Source: Gordionus sp. m RMFG-2023
Lineage: Eukaryota > Nematomorpha > Gordioida > Chordodea > Parachordodidae
Direction: 5' to 3'
Length of the DNA: 64,000 nt
NCBI RefSeq assembly: GCF_954871325.1
Contig: NC_088775.1
Location: 47,159,561-47,223,560 of the forward strand
The position numbers and the translations under genes are program-made. Below the pieces are notes generated by a model, which ran no database searches, had not been told where the DNA came from, and worked only from the letters and a program-made list of their open reading frames with translations. Below, piece by piece: positions 44,411-55,774 of this stretch (position 1 is the first letter of the stretch; every line of letters begins with the position of its first letter).

Positions 44411-45050
44411 ATGCCTGTTTTTAAAAACCCCATAATGCAATATAATTCTAAGCAACTAACATTAACAAAAGGTCATGAAACTAATATAACTCTCCCTTAC
44501 CATTTTAGACAAAGTTTTATAGAATGGACTAATAAGGAAAAATTTATAGGCCTAACCAAATCAACAATTCTTGAAGAAGAGAATATAAACGACCAATCCA
44601 AATCATAAAACTATATGGTGGTTAGAGCTTCCTCTTAGATGACATGATGGAAGCTAGATAAGTAATAGATAAAATTATTGTGAGATATTAAATTTCTAAA
44701 ATATTATCTTCCATTTTTAATCCTATATAAACTACTGGACAGTTGATCATTGTTGCTCATCTTAATTATGCAATCATATGCTCTCAGCAGCTGTAGTAAT
44801 AATCTTAAATTACATAGCCACACAAGTAATAGATGCTGGTTAATTTGCAGTCATAGCCATGACATACACGATGTTAACTCATATCAAAATCTAGTGTTAG
44901 ATATATTGATAAAGCAAAAACACCTAAAATCTTGGAAGAAATTATGCAAATATATTGAAGCCTTGGGTTATTTACAATTTAAGTGTGCCAAATTAGAAAT
45001 AAATAATTTGGGAGCTAGAAAATAAGTACCATAGTGATATGATGAAAGCA
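44411..45050 (+). pseudogene. DUF4371-type hAT fragment in E2
   Basis: Starts HFRQSFIEWTNKEKFIGLTK STILEEENI (44490-44570) and, with many frame changes, follows the block order of 49109-48678 on the other strand: a YGGLELPLR-like phrase near 44620, EILNF near 44690, YLPFLI near 44710, and QSYALSSCSNN near 44770. The homologous scrap in E1 is 51500-52140. So E-family members carry this old fragment on the plus strand in addition to E2's better preserved minus-strand gene. Confidence 0.7.
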
Positions 45051-45059
45051 ATTAAGATC

Positions 45060-47061
45060 TGAAAGAAACAAGAAAATAACAAGTTATATTTGTTTTAAAT
45101 AAATTTTATTTCTACTTTTATAAATCAAATAATAATAATAATAATATGTATAATAATCAACTGGAATATATACTAAAACATTTCAATAGATATTTAAATT
45201 AATACTCAATTAACATCAAAATAAATTATTTCACAAATTTGAATAAACAACACAATTAACATTCCCCTCCTCGACAAAGCATCAAGTTGCTGCTCGGTGG
45301 GCGCATAAGTCTATACTTGAGTCGCGTGAGTCCATACGTTTTCGTTGTTATGAAAAGTTATTGTACGTTATCATTATCATAAGGAACAATTGATCAAATT
45401 TAAATATATGGAATACGGAATAAAATTTTAAATTTGGAAAAAAGAATTTGGAATAAAATTTTGGAGTATGGAATGATAAATATGTAGAATTCCGTAAGAA
45501 TGATAAATCAAAAAAGATTATATAAAATTTAGCGTTTTTTTTTAAATTTTGCGTTTTATATATTTTATTTTAATAATTTAAGTAGCTTTTAATATTTTAT
45601 TTGTAGCGTTTTAATATTTTATTTTAATAATTTAAATTGCGTTTTAATATTTAATTTATTTTCAATCTCCGAGGTTTAAATATGCAAATAAAATATTATT
45701 CACATTTTCCTCTCTTTAAATAAAAAATTTAAATTTCACACCCTAGTTTTAATTCAAAAAGTGTTTTAATAAAAATTCTTCATAAGATAATTTTTAGAAA
45801 ATGATCTCATCACATCATTTAAATACTTATCTAAAATGAAGATGTACATAACTTGTCTTCAAAAGCTTTATTTCAAAAACATTTTTATCATATTATATAA
45901 GGGTTATTTAAATCAATCATGTGATTTAAACCTTTTAATTCATGTTTTAATTACATTTTAATATATTTAAAATTAAAGTTTTATCTTCTTGTTTAGGATT
46001 TTTAATGGTTTATTTTTAATTATATCTAAAAATTCATCTTTAGGTTTAGTTAATTTACAACAATTGTTCATCATACAAGAAATCAAAAAAATATCAATAT
46101 TTCACTAAGAAATTAAGTAAATAATTTTTTTAAGGCTTTTTATGTGTTCAAATATGCCCATTATTGATTTACATTTAAGTTATTTTAATAAGTAAATTTA
46201 CAACATGCCTTTATCTCGGCATAAAATTTTAATTTATAATAACTTTTCTTCTTACGTGGATTAGAATAATAAGTAATCATCATCGGTCTCACAATATAGA
46301 ATTCATAACCTAACGTCCAACTTCCATATTGGTTCTTTCTAGGTTGTCACATTAGGTTAGGTGCTGGTTATCATATTCCAGTCCAACATCCAGGGCCAGG
46401 ACATCATGAAAAAAGAAGCTTTTTGCATGAAAGAACGTGCTAAGGTGTGATTCTTGGTCATATATATAGATAAGGTAGTCATCTCAATAGGTTAAGCAGT
46501 TATCACAATAGGTAGTCATCACAATAGGTAGTCATCTCAATAGGTAGTCATCTCCATAAGTTAAGCAGTCATCACAATAGGTAGTCATATCAATAGATAA
46601 GGTAGTCATCTCAATAGATTAAGCAATCATCACAATAGGTAGTCATCACAATAGGTAGTCATATCAATAGATATGGTAGTCATCTCAATAGGTAGCTCAC
46701 TTTTGTATATGTATATATCAGAATAATATTTGACTATATATATTTTTTTTTAAAAACAAGTCATGTCCTTCGAATTTAATTTAATTTTTACTTTTTTTTA
46801 ATTTTAGGCAAATTTTATATATTTTCTCCTTTTTTTTACAAAAACGTAACGGGGCGCCATGAAAGAAAATAAGAAAATAACACGTTATATTTTGTGTTTT
46901 ATATTAACTTTTATTCTACATTTAAAAATCAAACAATAATAATAATATGTATAATAATCAACTGGTATATATACTAAAACATTTCAATAGATATTTAAAT
47001 TAATACTCAATTAACATCAAAATAAATTATTTCACAAATTTGAATAAACAACACAATTAAC
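45060..47061 (-). mobile_element. Non-autonomous LTR retrotransposon, 2.0 kb
   Basis: Two 202-bp LTRs (45060-45261, 46860-47061) bounded by TG and CA, with a 5-bp duplication AGATC (45055-45059, 47062-47066). Orientation is minus: the primer-site candidate TGGCGCCCCGTTACG lies just inside the right LTR and a purine tract GAGGAGGGGAA just inside the left one. The LTRs differ at about a tenth of positions, mostly near one end, so it is older than the element at 31083. The interior has no gag or pol. The LTR start (TGTTAATTG) and purine tract resemble Gypsy1 and Gypsy3, which may be its source of enzymes. Confidence 0.87.
46470..46700. repeat. Minisatellite inside the non-autonomous LTR element
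   Basis: About ten imperfect copies of a 17-26-bp unit TAGTCATCwCAATAGGT, variably extended by TAAGCAG. It lies close to the 5' LTR of the element. Confidence 0.75.
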
Positions 47062-47318
47062 AAGATCTTATATATTATTGTATTGTCAATGTATTCAAAT
47101 ATTTTTAATTAAATTTTTCAGAAACTTTGGTCATATCAAAAGAAAGCATTTACAGTTTTTTTCTGATTTTTTCCTATCTCAAAAAGAATTTTTTTATAAG
47201 CACCATGTCTTTTAGCTAATTTTAGATATAAAAAAAATTTATAAAATAAATATTAAACGATATATTTACTCGCAGATACTCCTAAAATTGCGTTTCAAAA
47301 ATTATAAGGTTAAATTAT

Positions 47319-50015
47319 TTATAAAATAAGTTCTCGAAGGCTAGTCATTATTGCATATTCATCTATAATGTGATCTATAGGAATGGTATTAATAGTATAT
47401 TTTTCTATGCTCAATAGAGCCAACGAATTTAATCGTTCCTGACCCTTTGTCGATCGAAGATATGTTTTCACCCGTTTTAATGCTGAAAACGATCTTTCAC
47501 ATGAGCAGGAATTAAAAGATATAGTTAACGCAATTTTAAGGCATTTAAGTATACGAGGGAATATATCTATGGGTAAGATTTTTATCAAATCTATTATTGA
47601 TTTACACGTAGATTCGTGTTTTTTATTATAGGTTAAAATATAAGCCTTTAATATTATGTATTCTTCCATTGGATCAGGAAGATTATAATGTAAGATAAAT
47701 GGTTTAATGATATCATTATTTAAAAAAAGGGGGAGGAGGGATGTAAAGCATTTATAGCTATTAAATACTGTGTTTTCTTGGCAAAATCTCTTTTTTAATT
47801 CATTTATCATAATATCCAAAATTGGATAAAAGACATGACACTTATAAAAAGTTTCTGTTTGATCAGAATGATTAGAGGAAACAATATCATCTATTTGAAT
47901 ATAATTATTAAAAATGGTAGAAGGTATATTTGCTCTTTTATTTGTTATTTTTATATTATATAAATTGCAAAATATATTTACTTCGGTAAATAATGAAGAA
48001 AAATACTAATTATTTCTTAAATTTGACAAAGACTGATAAGAGACTCAATAAGAGCAATTCTGTTGATATGTCCGAATCTGATTTTTGCAAAAAAATAGAA
48101 ATATTGGAACACATAGATAATAATTTTTGGAATATAAACATACCCATAATTGTATCATATTGTAAAAGAATATATAAAATTCCCTTTGCTTTCACCACAT
48201 CACCATGGTCTATATTTTCTAGATAAGTAATAATTGCAGGGAAAGTCATTTTTACTGCCTCTATAGTTCTAATATGGGATCACCAACGTGTAGAACTCAA
48301 GGCATCAATATTTTTGGATTTTAACCTAATCTTAATTGCAAATCAAGAAATTTATTGTGATGGATAACAGATATTGAGAAAAAAGCATGAATACCTTCTA
48401 ATACATTAAAAAACTTTCTAGATTGAGGTACTGATTTGCAGGCAGAGATCAGTACAAGGTTGAGTTTATGCGCATAGCAGTGCACATATATAGCCATTTT
48501 GTGATTTTGGCGATATCTTTCCTAGACTCCTGAAAGATGCCCTTTCATAACACTTGCACCATCATATGCTTGAGCAACGCAAATTGCATTTATGGAATTG
48601 TTGTTTAAGGTTGTTATTAATGTCTTCGTTAATGACTCTGCATCTAAGTCTTCAACTTTTTGAAAAGATATAAAAGATTACTTTGGTGTTTTTGTTTTAT
48701 CAACATATCTAACACATATATTAAATTGCTCATATGAGCTAACATCACGAGTGTCATCAGCCATGACAGCAAAATAGCCTGCCTCCCTTATTTCTGATGC
48801 TATGTACTTTACGATTAAGTTTCCAGCTGCAGATAGCATTTGATTTTGTGATTGAGGTGAGCAATAATGAGCATTGCCTGGTGGTTTATATGCTATTAAA
48901 AATGGATCATACTCTTTCAAACAGTTTAATATCTCACAATAATTTCCTTGATTATTGTTTGTCTTACTTTCATAATGACCTTTAAGGGGTAGTTCCAACT
49001 TACCACATAGTATTATAATTTTGAATAATCGTTTCAAATATTCTCTTCTTTCAAGTATTGTTGATTTAGTTAGAGCTATAAATCTTTCTTTAATGGTGCC
49101 TTCTATCAAAGATTGTTTAAAATGGTTCCAGAGAATTACATTGTTGCATGTCCATTTGTTGCTCCGTGAGTTGTTAAGTATTCTTTTACCTTACGAAATT
49201 TTTGATAACCTTGATTAAAAAGGTATCCTTTTTGAGGTTGAGTGGGAAAATTACGACAAGGAAAACAAAAAATAGAGTTTCTGGTTATGCTATATTCAAT
49301 CCAGGGAAAGGATTTGTACCACTGAGTTTGAAAGCATCGTTTATCTTTACCCATTCCAATATATGGATAGGCACCTAATATAGGTTGCATAGGACCAGTT
49401 ATTTTAGTACCCAGATCTAATTCTTCTGAAAAAAGTGATAAAAATTAATAAATGAATTAAAATATTATTGGTTTTAGAAAATTATGACAAATATTATATA
49501 TTTGAAAGCTCTTCTAAAAAAGTGACAAATATTAATATAAAAATTAAAATATTATTGCTTTTATGAAAATTATGACAAATATTATATATTTGAAGAAAAA
49601 TATTGTTAAAATGAAAAAAATACTTGAATAGTTGTTATTTTTAGATTGGGCCAAACGTATAGCTTCTATTATTTTATAAATAAATATAAAATATCTTATA
49701 AACAAATTAATTTACTTATTTTCTTTCCTTCTGTATCTACATTATTTATAATCATGTCATTCACAATACTTTCTTCATTATTTAATAAATCAAAATAAGG
49801 TTAATTTTAAAATGTATTTCATCAAATGTAATTTATTGTAATAAAACTTCTTTATCCAATATACCTTTATATTTACTGCTATCAAGAATCTGGCTTGTTG
49901 TAGTATCCTCTTCAGAATCCATGCCTAAAATTTTATATTTAATTATATTTAAAAAATTAATACCTTCAGAGATATCTATACATTGAATCTCACATATATC
50001 TTCAGATTGAGCCAC
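47319..50015 (-). pseudogene. E2 transposase, TTF/DUF4371/hATC type, broken
   Basis: Minus strand in order: a charged N-terminal exon (50015-49833, LDSSKYKGILDKEVLL); a TTF-type zinc finger region (49390-49136) with YKSFPWIEYSITRNSIFCFP CRNF; the DUF4371 block (49109-48678) with ALTKSTILERREYLKRLF, NLIVKYIASEIREAGYFAVM and ADDTRDVSSYEQ; a middle part with several stops (48660-47850); and the hATC domain in 47819-47319 with NSCSCERSFSALKRVKTYLR and ERLNSLALLSIEKY. The layout is that of ZMYM1-like hAT proteins. The TTF and hATC ends are the best preserved; at least five lesions lie between. Confidence 0.87.
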
Positions 50016-50560
50016 ACATATTGCTTCAATTATTTTATAAATAAAATATCTTATATATAAATTAATTTATCCATTTTCTTTCCTTCTGTACCTACATTAT
50101 TTACAATCATGTCATTCACAATACTTTCTTCATTATTTAATAAATCTAAATAAGATTAATTTTAAAATGTATTTCATCAAATGTAATTTGTTGCAATAAA
50201 ACTTCTTTATCCAATATACCTTTATATTTACTGCTACCAAGAATCTGGCTTGTTGTAGTATCCTCTTCAGATTCTATGTCTATATAAAATTTTATATTTA
50301 ATTTAATTATATTTAAAAAATTAATACATTCAGAGATATCTCTACATTAGATCTCACATATATCTTCAGATTGAGCCACACATAGTGCTTCTATTATTTT
50401 ATAAATAAAATATCTTATATATAAATTAATTATTTACCTATTTTCTTTCCTTCTGTACTTACATTATTTACAATCATGTCATTCACAATCACAATACTTT
50501 CTTCATTATTCAATGAATCTAAATAAGATTAATTTTAAAATGTATTTCTTTTCAGTGTAT
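49660..50560. repeat. 364-bp tandem repeat spanning a transposase exon
   Basis: Copies start near 49660, 50024 and 50388 (landmark GCTTCTATTATTTTATAAAT); the third is partial. Landmarks ATCATGTCATTCACAATACT and GAATCTGGCTTGTTGTAGTA recur with the same spacing. The unit contains the minus-strand exon 50015-49833, so the exon is present about twice. Copies are roughly 93-95% alike by eye. Confidence 0.8.
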
Positions 50561-51445
50561 TTATTTTTGTAAATATAATATATAAAAAGTAATATTCCAT
50601 ATTATAGTGTCCATTTTTCAAAAATATATATAAATAAGCAAACTATTCTAAATTTATTTAGCATTTTTATTAAAATATAGTTTATTATTAAGTTAGGATA
50701 AACAAATAAATATATAATTATCAAATTATGAAAGAATGATTGAGTAAACAATTTAGCCAATATTATCTTTATTAATGTAAAAAGAATAATAGTGTATGAT
50801 TTTTTAAGATATTGACTATTTATATAGAAAATATTTACTATGTTTTATTTAGCTAATATTTTGACATCACCTTATGTGATTATAATAGAAAAATTTTAAA
50901 AAAAATTTCTATTTCTAGTGTCCTGCTCCTGAAAGATGAAAATATATTGTAAAGCAATTTTTGCTTAACTTGAAAACTAAAGAAATCAATATTGTTTAGG
51001 CTTAAAATATTAAATTTGTTAATTTTCAATTAATAAATCTTTATATTTATTTAATTAGGGTTATATAATAATTTAATTAATAAAAATCAATTAAACTTCA
51101 ACTGTTAATGCTAAATTGATATTTAAACATTATGCATGGTATTGATATTTTATTTTTTACAAAGAATTTGATTGCAAGCTGACATAGTGAAAATATAATT
51201 TATATGTATTAATCTAATCTAATAAAATTTAGATAGTCTTATTAATTTTTAAATAATATAATTAAATCTATATATTACTTAATAGAATTATAATAAACAG
51301 GGGACAATCAAAAAAAGTTCTTTTTAGTTTAAGGGGATTAAGGAACCATTAAAAAAAAAATTTTTTTTGCTTCAGGGGGCTATTCAAATTTTTCAGGGGG
51401 CTTGAGCCCCTGCGCCCCCCCCCTTATGACGCCACTGATTGCAAG

Positions 51446-52185
51446 TGATAAAAAAGAGTTATTAATTCATACATATGTAACAATTAATAATACCACATAA
51501 TGCAATAATATAATTCTTAGCAACTTACATTGATAAAAGATTATCAAGCTAATATAACTCTCTGTTACCATTTTAGACAATGTTTTATAGAATGAACTAA
51601 TAAGGAAAAATTTATAGGCCTAGACTTAATCAACAATTCTTGAAGAAGAGAGTATAAACGACCAATCCAAATCATAAAACTATATGGTGGTTAGAGCTTC
51701 CTTTTAGATGACATGATGGAAGCTAGATAAGTAATAGATAAAATTATTGTGAGATATTAAATTTCTAAAAGATTATCTCCATCTTAAATTGATATATAAA
51801 CGACTACACATTGACCATTATTGTTTATCTAAAATATGCTATCATATGCTCTCAGCAGCTATAGTAATAAGCTTAAATTACATAGCAACACAAATAATAG
51901 ATGTTGGTTAATTTGCAGTAATAGCCATGATACTCACGATGTAAACTAATATCAGAATTTATTATGTTTAATAAATTGATAAAATAAAAACATTAAAAAT
52001 CTTTGGAAGAAATAATTACGTAAATATATTGAAGCCAGGATATTTACAAGCAACATATTAGAAATGAAATATTTTCTAACTATAAAATAAGGACTAGGAT
52101 GATATGATAAAACAATTAAGATTTATATATTGTCGCACCACCTCTAGATGGTATATTATATCCTAAAATAATAGTAGTTTGTAAT
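51446..52185 (+). pseudogene. E1 internal fragment with hAT coding scrap
   Basis: Homologous to E2's 44375-45060 (for example AATTTATAGGCCTA and GGTTAGAGCTTCC), with many more changes. It contains the target TTTGTAAT (52178-52185) for the MITE at 52186. The segment 51968-52185, including this target, reappears at about 57665-57885. Confidence 0.72.
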
Positions 52186-53350
52186 CATAGGCATAGCTAG
52201 GATTTTCCTAAGGGGGGGATTATAAATTACTGGGGGCTTCGTCCCCAGACCCCATTTGGGGCGGGCCTTTGGCTCGCATTTGCCTGGCCTTTGGCCTGGT
52301 TACTTATTCTATATATAGTCATAAAATATTTTTACAATATAGGAGGTTAATTTTAATAAAAAATAAATAAGCCTGGTACAAATACGAAATATATTTTTAT
52401 TAGTTTATTTAAAATATAATAAATTACTTGTATATACATTAATATAAAAGCATGGTAATAATTTATTCCAAACAAGTATAAGAAATTTATTTATAAAAGG
52501 TAAGTAGACATATAGTTGATATTCCTCAATTATATAGAATTAGTTAAAAAATACTAGGTAAAATTCTTTTACAGACATATTTGACAGTTAGAGAATATAT
52601 TACAGTTAATATTTTAACAAATTTTACTAATCAATGCTTTTGATAATAAATATAGAAACAATTTGCATTCAATTATTTAACGCCATCTATTTATTATAAA
52701 TAAAAATGATATAAAAAATTAATCTTCATATTATTCATCACACAATGCTGATGTCCTTGTCAATATTTTATAGTTTTCTGTAAAATATATAATTCGCTAT
52801 ATTGGTAAAACTTAATTGATTGTCATATGATAATTGATAAAATTAGATATACTGTAAATCTACGACATATAATATTCCACTGTTTGTATTGTGCCTTAAT
52901 TTTTTTATTTAATTTATGATTTAATTTTATCCATAGTTTTATAATTATATTTTACTTTTATTAAGATAAATAAATTAAAATTACTCACTTTATAAAAAAT
53001 TATATTTGAAATATTATATTATTTAGTAATTATATTAATATATTATTAATAATTATAATACATTTCACTTTTGTCTTAAGACTTATCTTTGGCTTATATT
53101 CCATATATAAAAATGCTTTTTCCCAAAAATGTATAAATTATGATAAATATTTTTATAAAAAAATATCAATATTTTTATTTTTTCTTTCAAATTATTGTTT
53201 AGGATATATGCATACATTTTTGAGGCTCAGGGAGTTGGGAGGGGGACTAAAGGGGGTATTTTTATTACCTTAAAATGATATTCACAAAAAGTGATAAATT
53301 TCTGAAGGGGGGTGAATTTCCCCTTGCCCCCCCCCCCGGCTACGCCTATA
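52186..53350. mobile_element. 1165-bp non-autonomous hAT (CATAGGCGTAGC family)
   Basis: Ends CATAGGCATAGCTAGG and (complement) TATAGGCGTAGCCGGG, flanked by exact 8-bp TTTGTAAT (52178-52185, 53351-53358). Close to the left end are three GC-rich stem-loops (52225-52300). No coding capacity. A close copy makes up 57886-59045. Confidence 0.88.
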
Positions 53351-54518
53351 TTTGTAATAATATCAAAAAAATACTTGTATTAAAAATTTAACTCAAAACT
53401 GTTTTTCGAAAAGGAAAAAAATAGCTTTTTTAAAGACACGTAAAAAAAGAGAAGAAAAGATATCAAATTTATTACATCTATTGTAGGATGAATAATAAAA
53501 TGTTTAATTTTTAAAATTATTTATAACTAAATAAATGGCGTTAAATATCTAAATGCAAATTGTTACAATATTTATTATCAAAAGCATTTATTAATAAAAT
53601 TTATTATAATATTAACTGTAATATATTATATAACTGACAAATACGTCTATAAAAGTGGCATTTTATCTAATATTTTATAAACAACTGTATATAATATAGG
53701 ATTATAAACTATATGTCTAATTACTTATTTTTTATAAAGAAATCTCTTATACTTATTTGACCCTTGAAAATATTTTTAGGAATAGGTATGATAATAAAAT
53801 TTAAAAATAAATATACAGTTGATTAGTCATTTTGAACTCGGCTAATTACAATATTAAATTTTTAAATTTCAATTAATAAATGATTATATTTATTTAATTA
53901 GGGTTATATAATAATTTAAATAATAATAGTCAATTAAGCTTCAACTGCTATGCTAAATTAATTATTAGTAAGTGATAAGTTATATTGATATTCTATTTTT
54001 AACACAAAATTTGATTGCAAGCTGACATATTGAAAATAAAATTTATATGTATTAATCTATTCTAATATGTAAAATAGTATTCATTCAATAAATATTTAGA
54101 CAATCTTATTAATTTAATAAAATTAAATCTATATATTGCTTAATATAATTATAAAAGAAATCGTTTAGGGGGCAATCAAAAAAAATTATTTTTAGTTCAA
54201 GAGGTTAAGATTCCATTAAAAAATTATTTTGTTTCAGGGGGCTAGAGCCCTTGCGTGCCCCTTCCTAGTGACGCCACTGCCTCCCAGCGACTATTTTAGT
54301 TCTTATAAAATAAAAATGTAATTCTATAAAAATAGAAATAAATTAGTTCAATTTATGTCAACACACTTTATTGCATCAAAATTCTTTTGAATGGTAAACA
54401 TTTACAAAATATTATTTAAACAAACATATTAAAATAACATAACCAAAAAGCGTTCAATATTTCTCAACACGATGAGCTTTTGTCCAAATGCTATGTATAA
54501 CTGCAACCAATAGACATA

Positions 54519-54874
54519 GGCCATTTACAGACAAAACGTTTTTTCAAAGCGGTTTTTGGGTAATGTTTCCAGCAATCTTTATATTTCAAAAAAAAGGGAT
54601 CTAACTTGACAAATTAATTTTTTCATATAATATAATTTTTAAAAAAAAACAATCCAGATTCTCATTTTTTTTAATCGGAAATAGAAAACAAACTGGTTTG
54701 ATTTAGATAAAGATTAAATGGCATCTTGAAATGGGGCTTTCAAGTTTTTAAAAAACATATTATATAAAAAAATAATTCGTCAGGTTAGTATCCTTTTTTT
54801 TAGGAAATAAAAAAAGATTGCTGGAAGCATTATCCAAAAACCGCTTTGAAAAAAAGTTGTGTCTGGAAATGGCC
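54519..54874. mobile_element. Palindromic MITE (GGCCATTTCCA family)
   Basis: Starts GGCCATTTACAGACAAAACG and ends with the near complement, sharing TTTTTTCAAAGCGGTTTTTG in both arms. It is a longer relative of 15503-15720. No clear target duplication. No coding capacity. Confidence 0.72.
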
Positions 54875-55774
54875 TTTTGAATGAATCTTTTTCATCGCTA
54901 GATTAATATTTAATGTTAAAAGAACTTCTTTATTACTCAATCTCGACAAAATAATATGACTAATTTTTTATAACTCTTACTTTATATTATTTTGTTTGCA
55001 TTCTAAATTCATAAATTGTTTTAATAAAAATAATTAAATATTACAATTAATAGTGCCCAATAATATGGAATACATTGAATTATAAATTGAATTCATATTT
55101 AATATATGTGCTTCAGTCAAATAATTAGTATGAGGTTAATTCACTGAACGCCGGTGTCGATTGAGACTTTGGTGCATAGGTCTGGGTATAATAAAATAAT
55201 TTTATTTAATATATTCCTTAACAAAATAGTTAGTAAAATGATTTTATTCAATATATTCCTTAAAATAGTATATTAAAATGATTTTATTTAATTTTTTGCT
55301 AAATTAAATAGGAATTTTTTTAGGAATATATTTTTTTAAGAGAAAATATTTGACAGATTAAAATATTTCAAAATACATATTACTTATATTAATAAAGTTT
55401 TAAGTTGTGTACTGACTCATCCTATTCTTTTTAAGATTTAAAATAATTATATTAAGAAATGATTTTTAGATAAATATACAACTTTAAGCATATTTTAAAG
55501 ATATATCATTTCATGATTTTATGTCATAGTCTATCATTAAAAATCTATATATTATTTCCAGAATAGGTGTATCCAGGGGAAGGCATTGAAAACCTCCCTA
55601 TCTTGGAAATTTGTCCGTTATTATATCGTTTTTGAACTCCATCTCCCTCCCACAAAAATGAATACAATATATTACTAAATAAGAATATGAAAAAAATTGG
55701 TAAGTATTAATAATTTTATAAATAGTAAAAATTTTTAGAAAAAAATAAAAAAGTGTAAAACTAAAATTATTTTG
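54875..55774. other. AT-rich spacer before Gypsy3
   Basis: Near 55135-55320 a phrase like 'AAAATGATTTTATTTAATATATTCCTTA' type text is repeated two to three times over about 60 bp each. Otherwise nothing recognisable. Confidence 0.45.

Larger units (their letters stand above)
43915..51437 (-). mobile_element. E2, 7.5-kb E-family hAT nested in E1
   Basis: Left end CAGGGCCTTCGCTAGCC, right end (complement) CAGTGGCGTCATAAGGG. An exact 8-bp repeat ATTGCAAG (43907-43914, 51438-51445) flanks it. The target is the position in E1 homologous to E2's own base 44375 or so, meaning a family member inserted into a sibling. It holds a plus-strand hAT scrap (44411-45050), an LTR element (45060-47061), a minus-strand DUF4371-type transposase (47319-50015) and a 364-bp tandem repeat. 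About 5.5 kb without the LTR element. Confidence 0.88.
43579..54279. mobile_element. E1, E-family hAT containing E2 and a MITE
   Basis: Left end CAGGGGCATCGCTAGCC, right end (complement) CAGTGGCGTCACTAGG. Flanking 8-bp repeats CCACCCAG (43571-43578) and CCTCCCAG (54280-54287) differ at one base and both lie in the SINE. E1's own DNA is 43579-43914 plus 51438-52185 plus 53351-54279, about 2.0 kb, and carries only a scrap of transposase. Inside are E2 (43915-51437) and a 1165-bp element (52186-53350). The right 600 bp match E2 and E3. Confidence 0.85.

Noticed and set aside
46440-46710. CRISPR-like array
   Set aside because: The units are 17-26 bp, imperfect and without unique spacers of constant length, and lie inside an LTR element of a eukaryote; it is a minisatellite.
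53690-54279. Independent repeat at the right of E1
   Set aside because: It is the E-family right end shared with E2 and E3, so it is part of E1.
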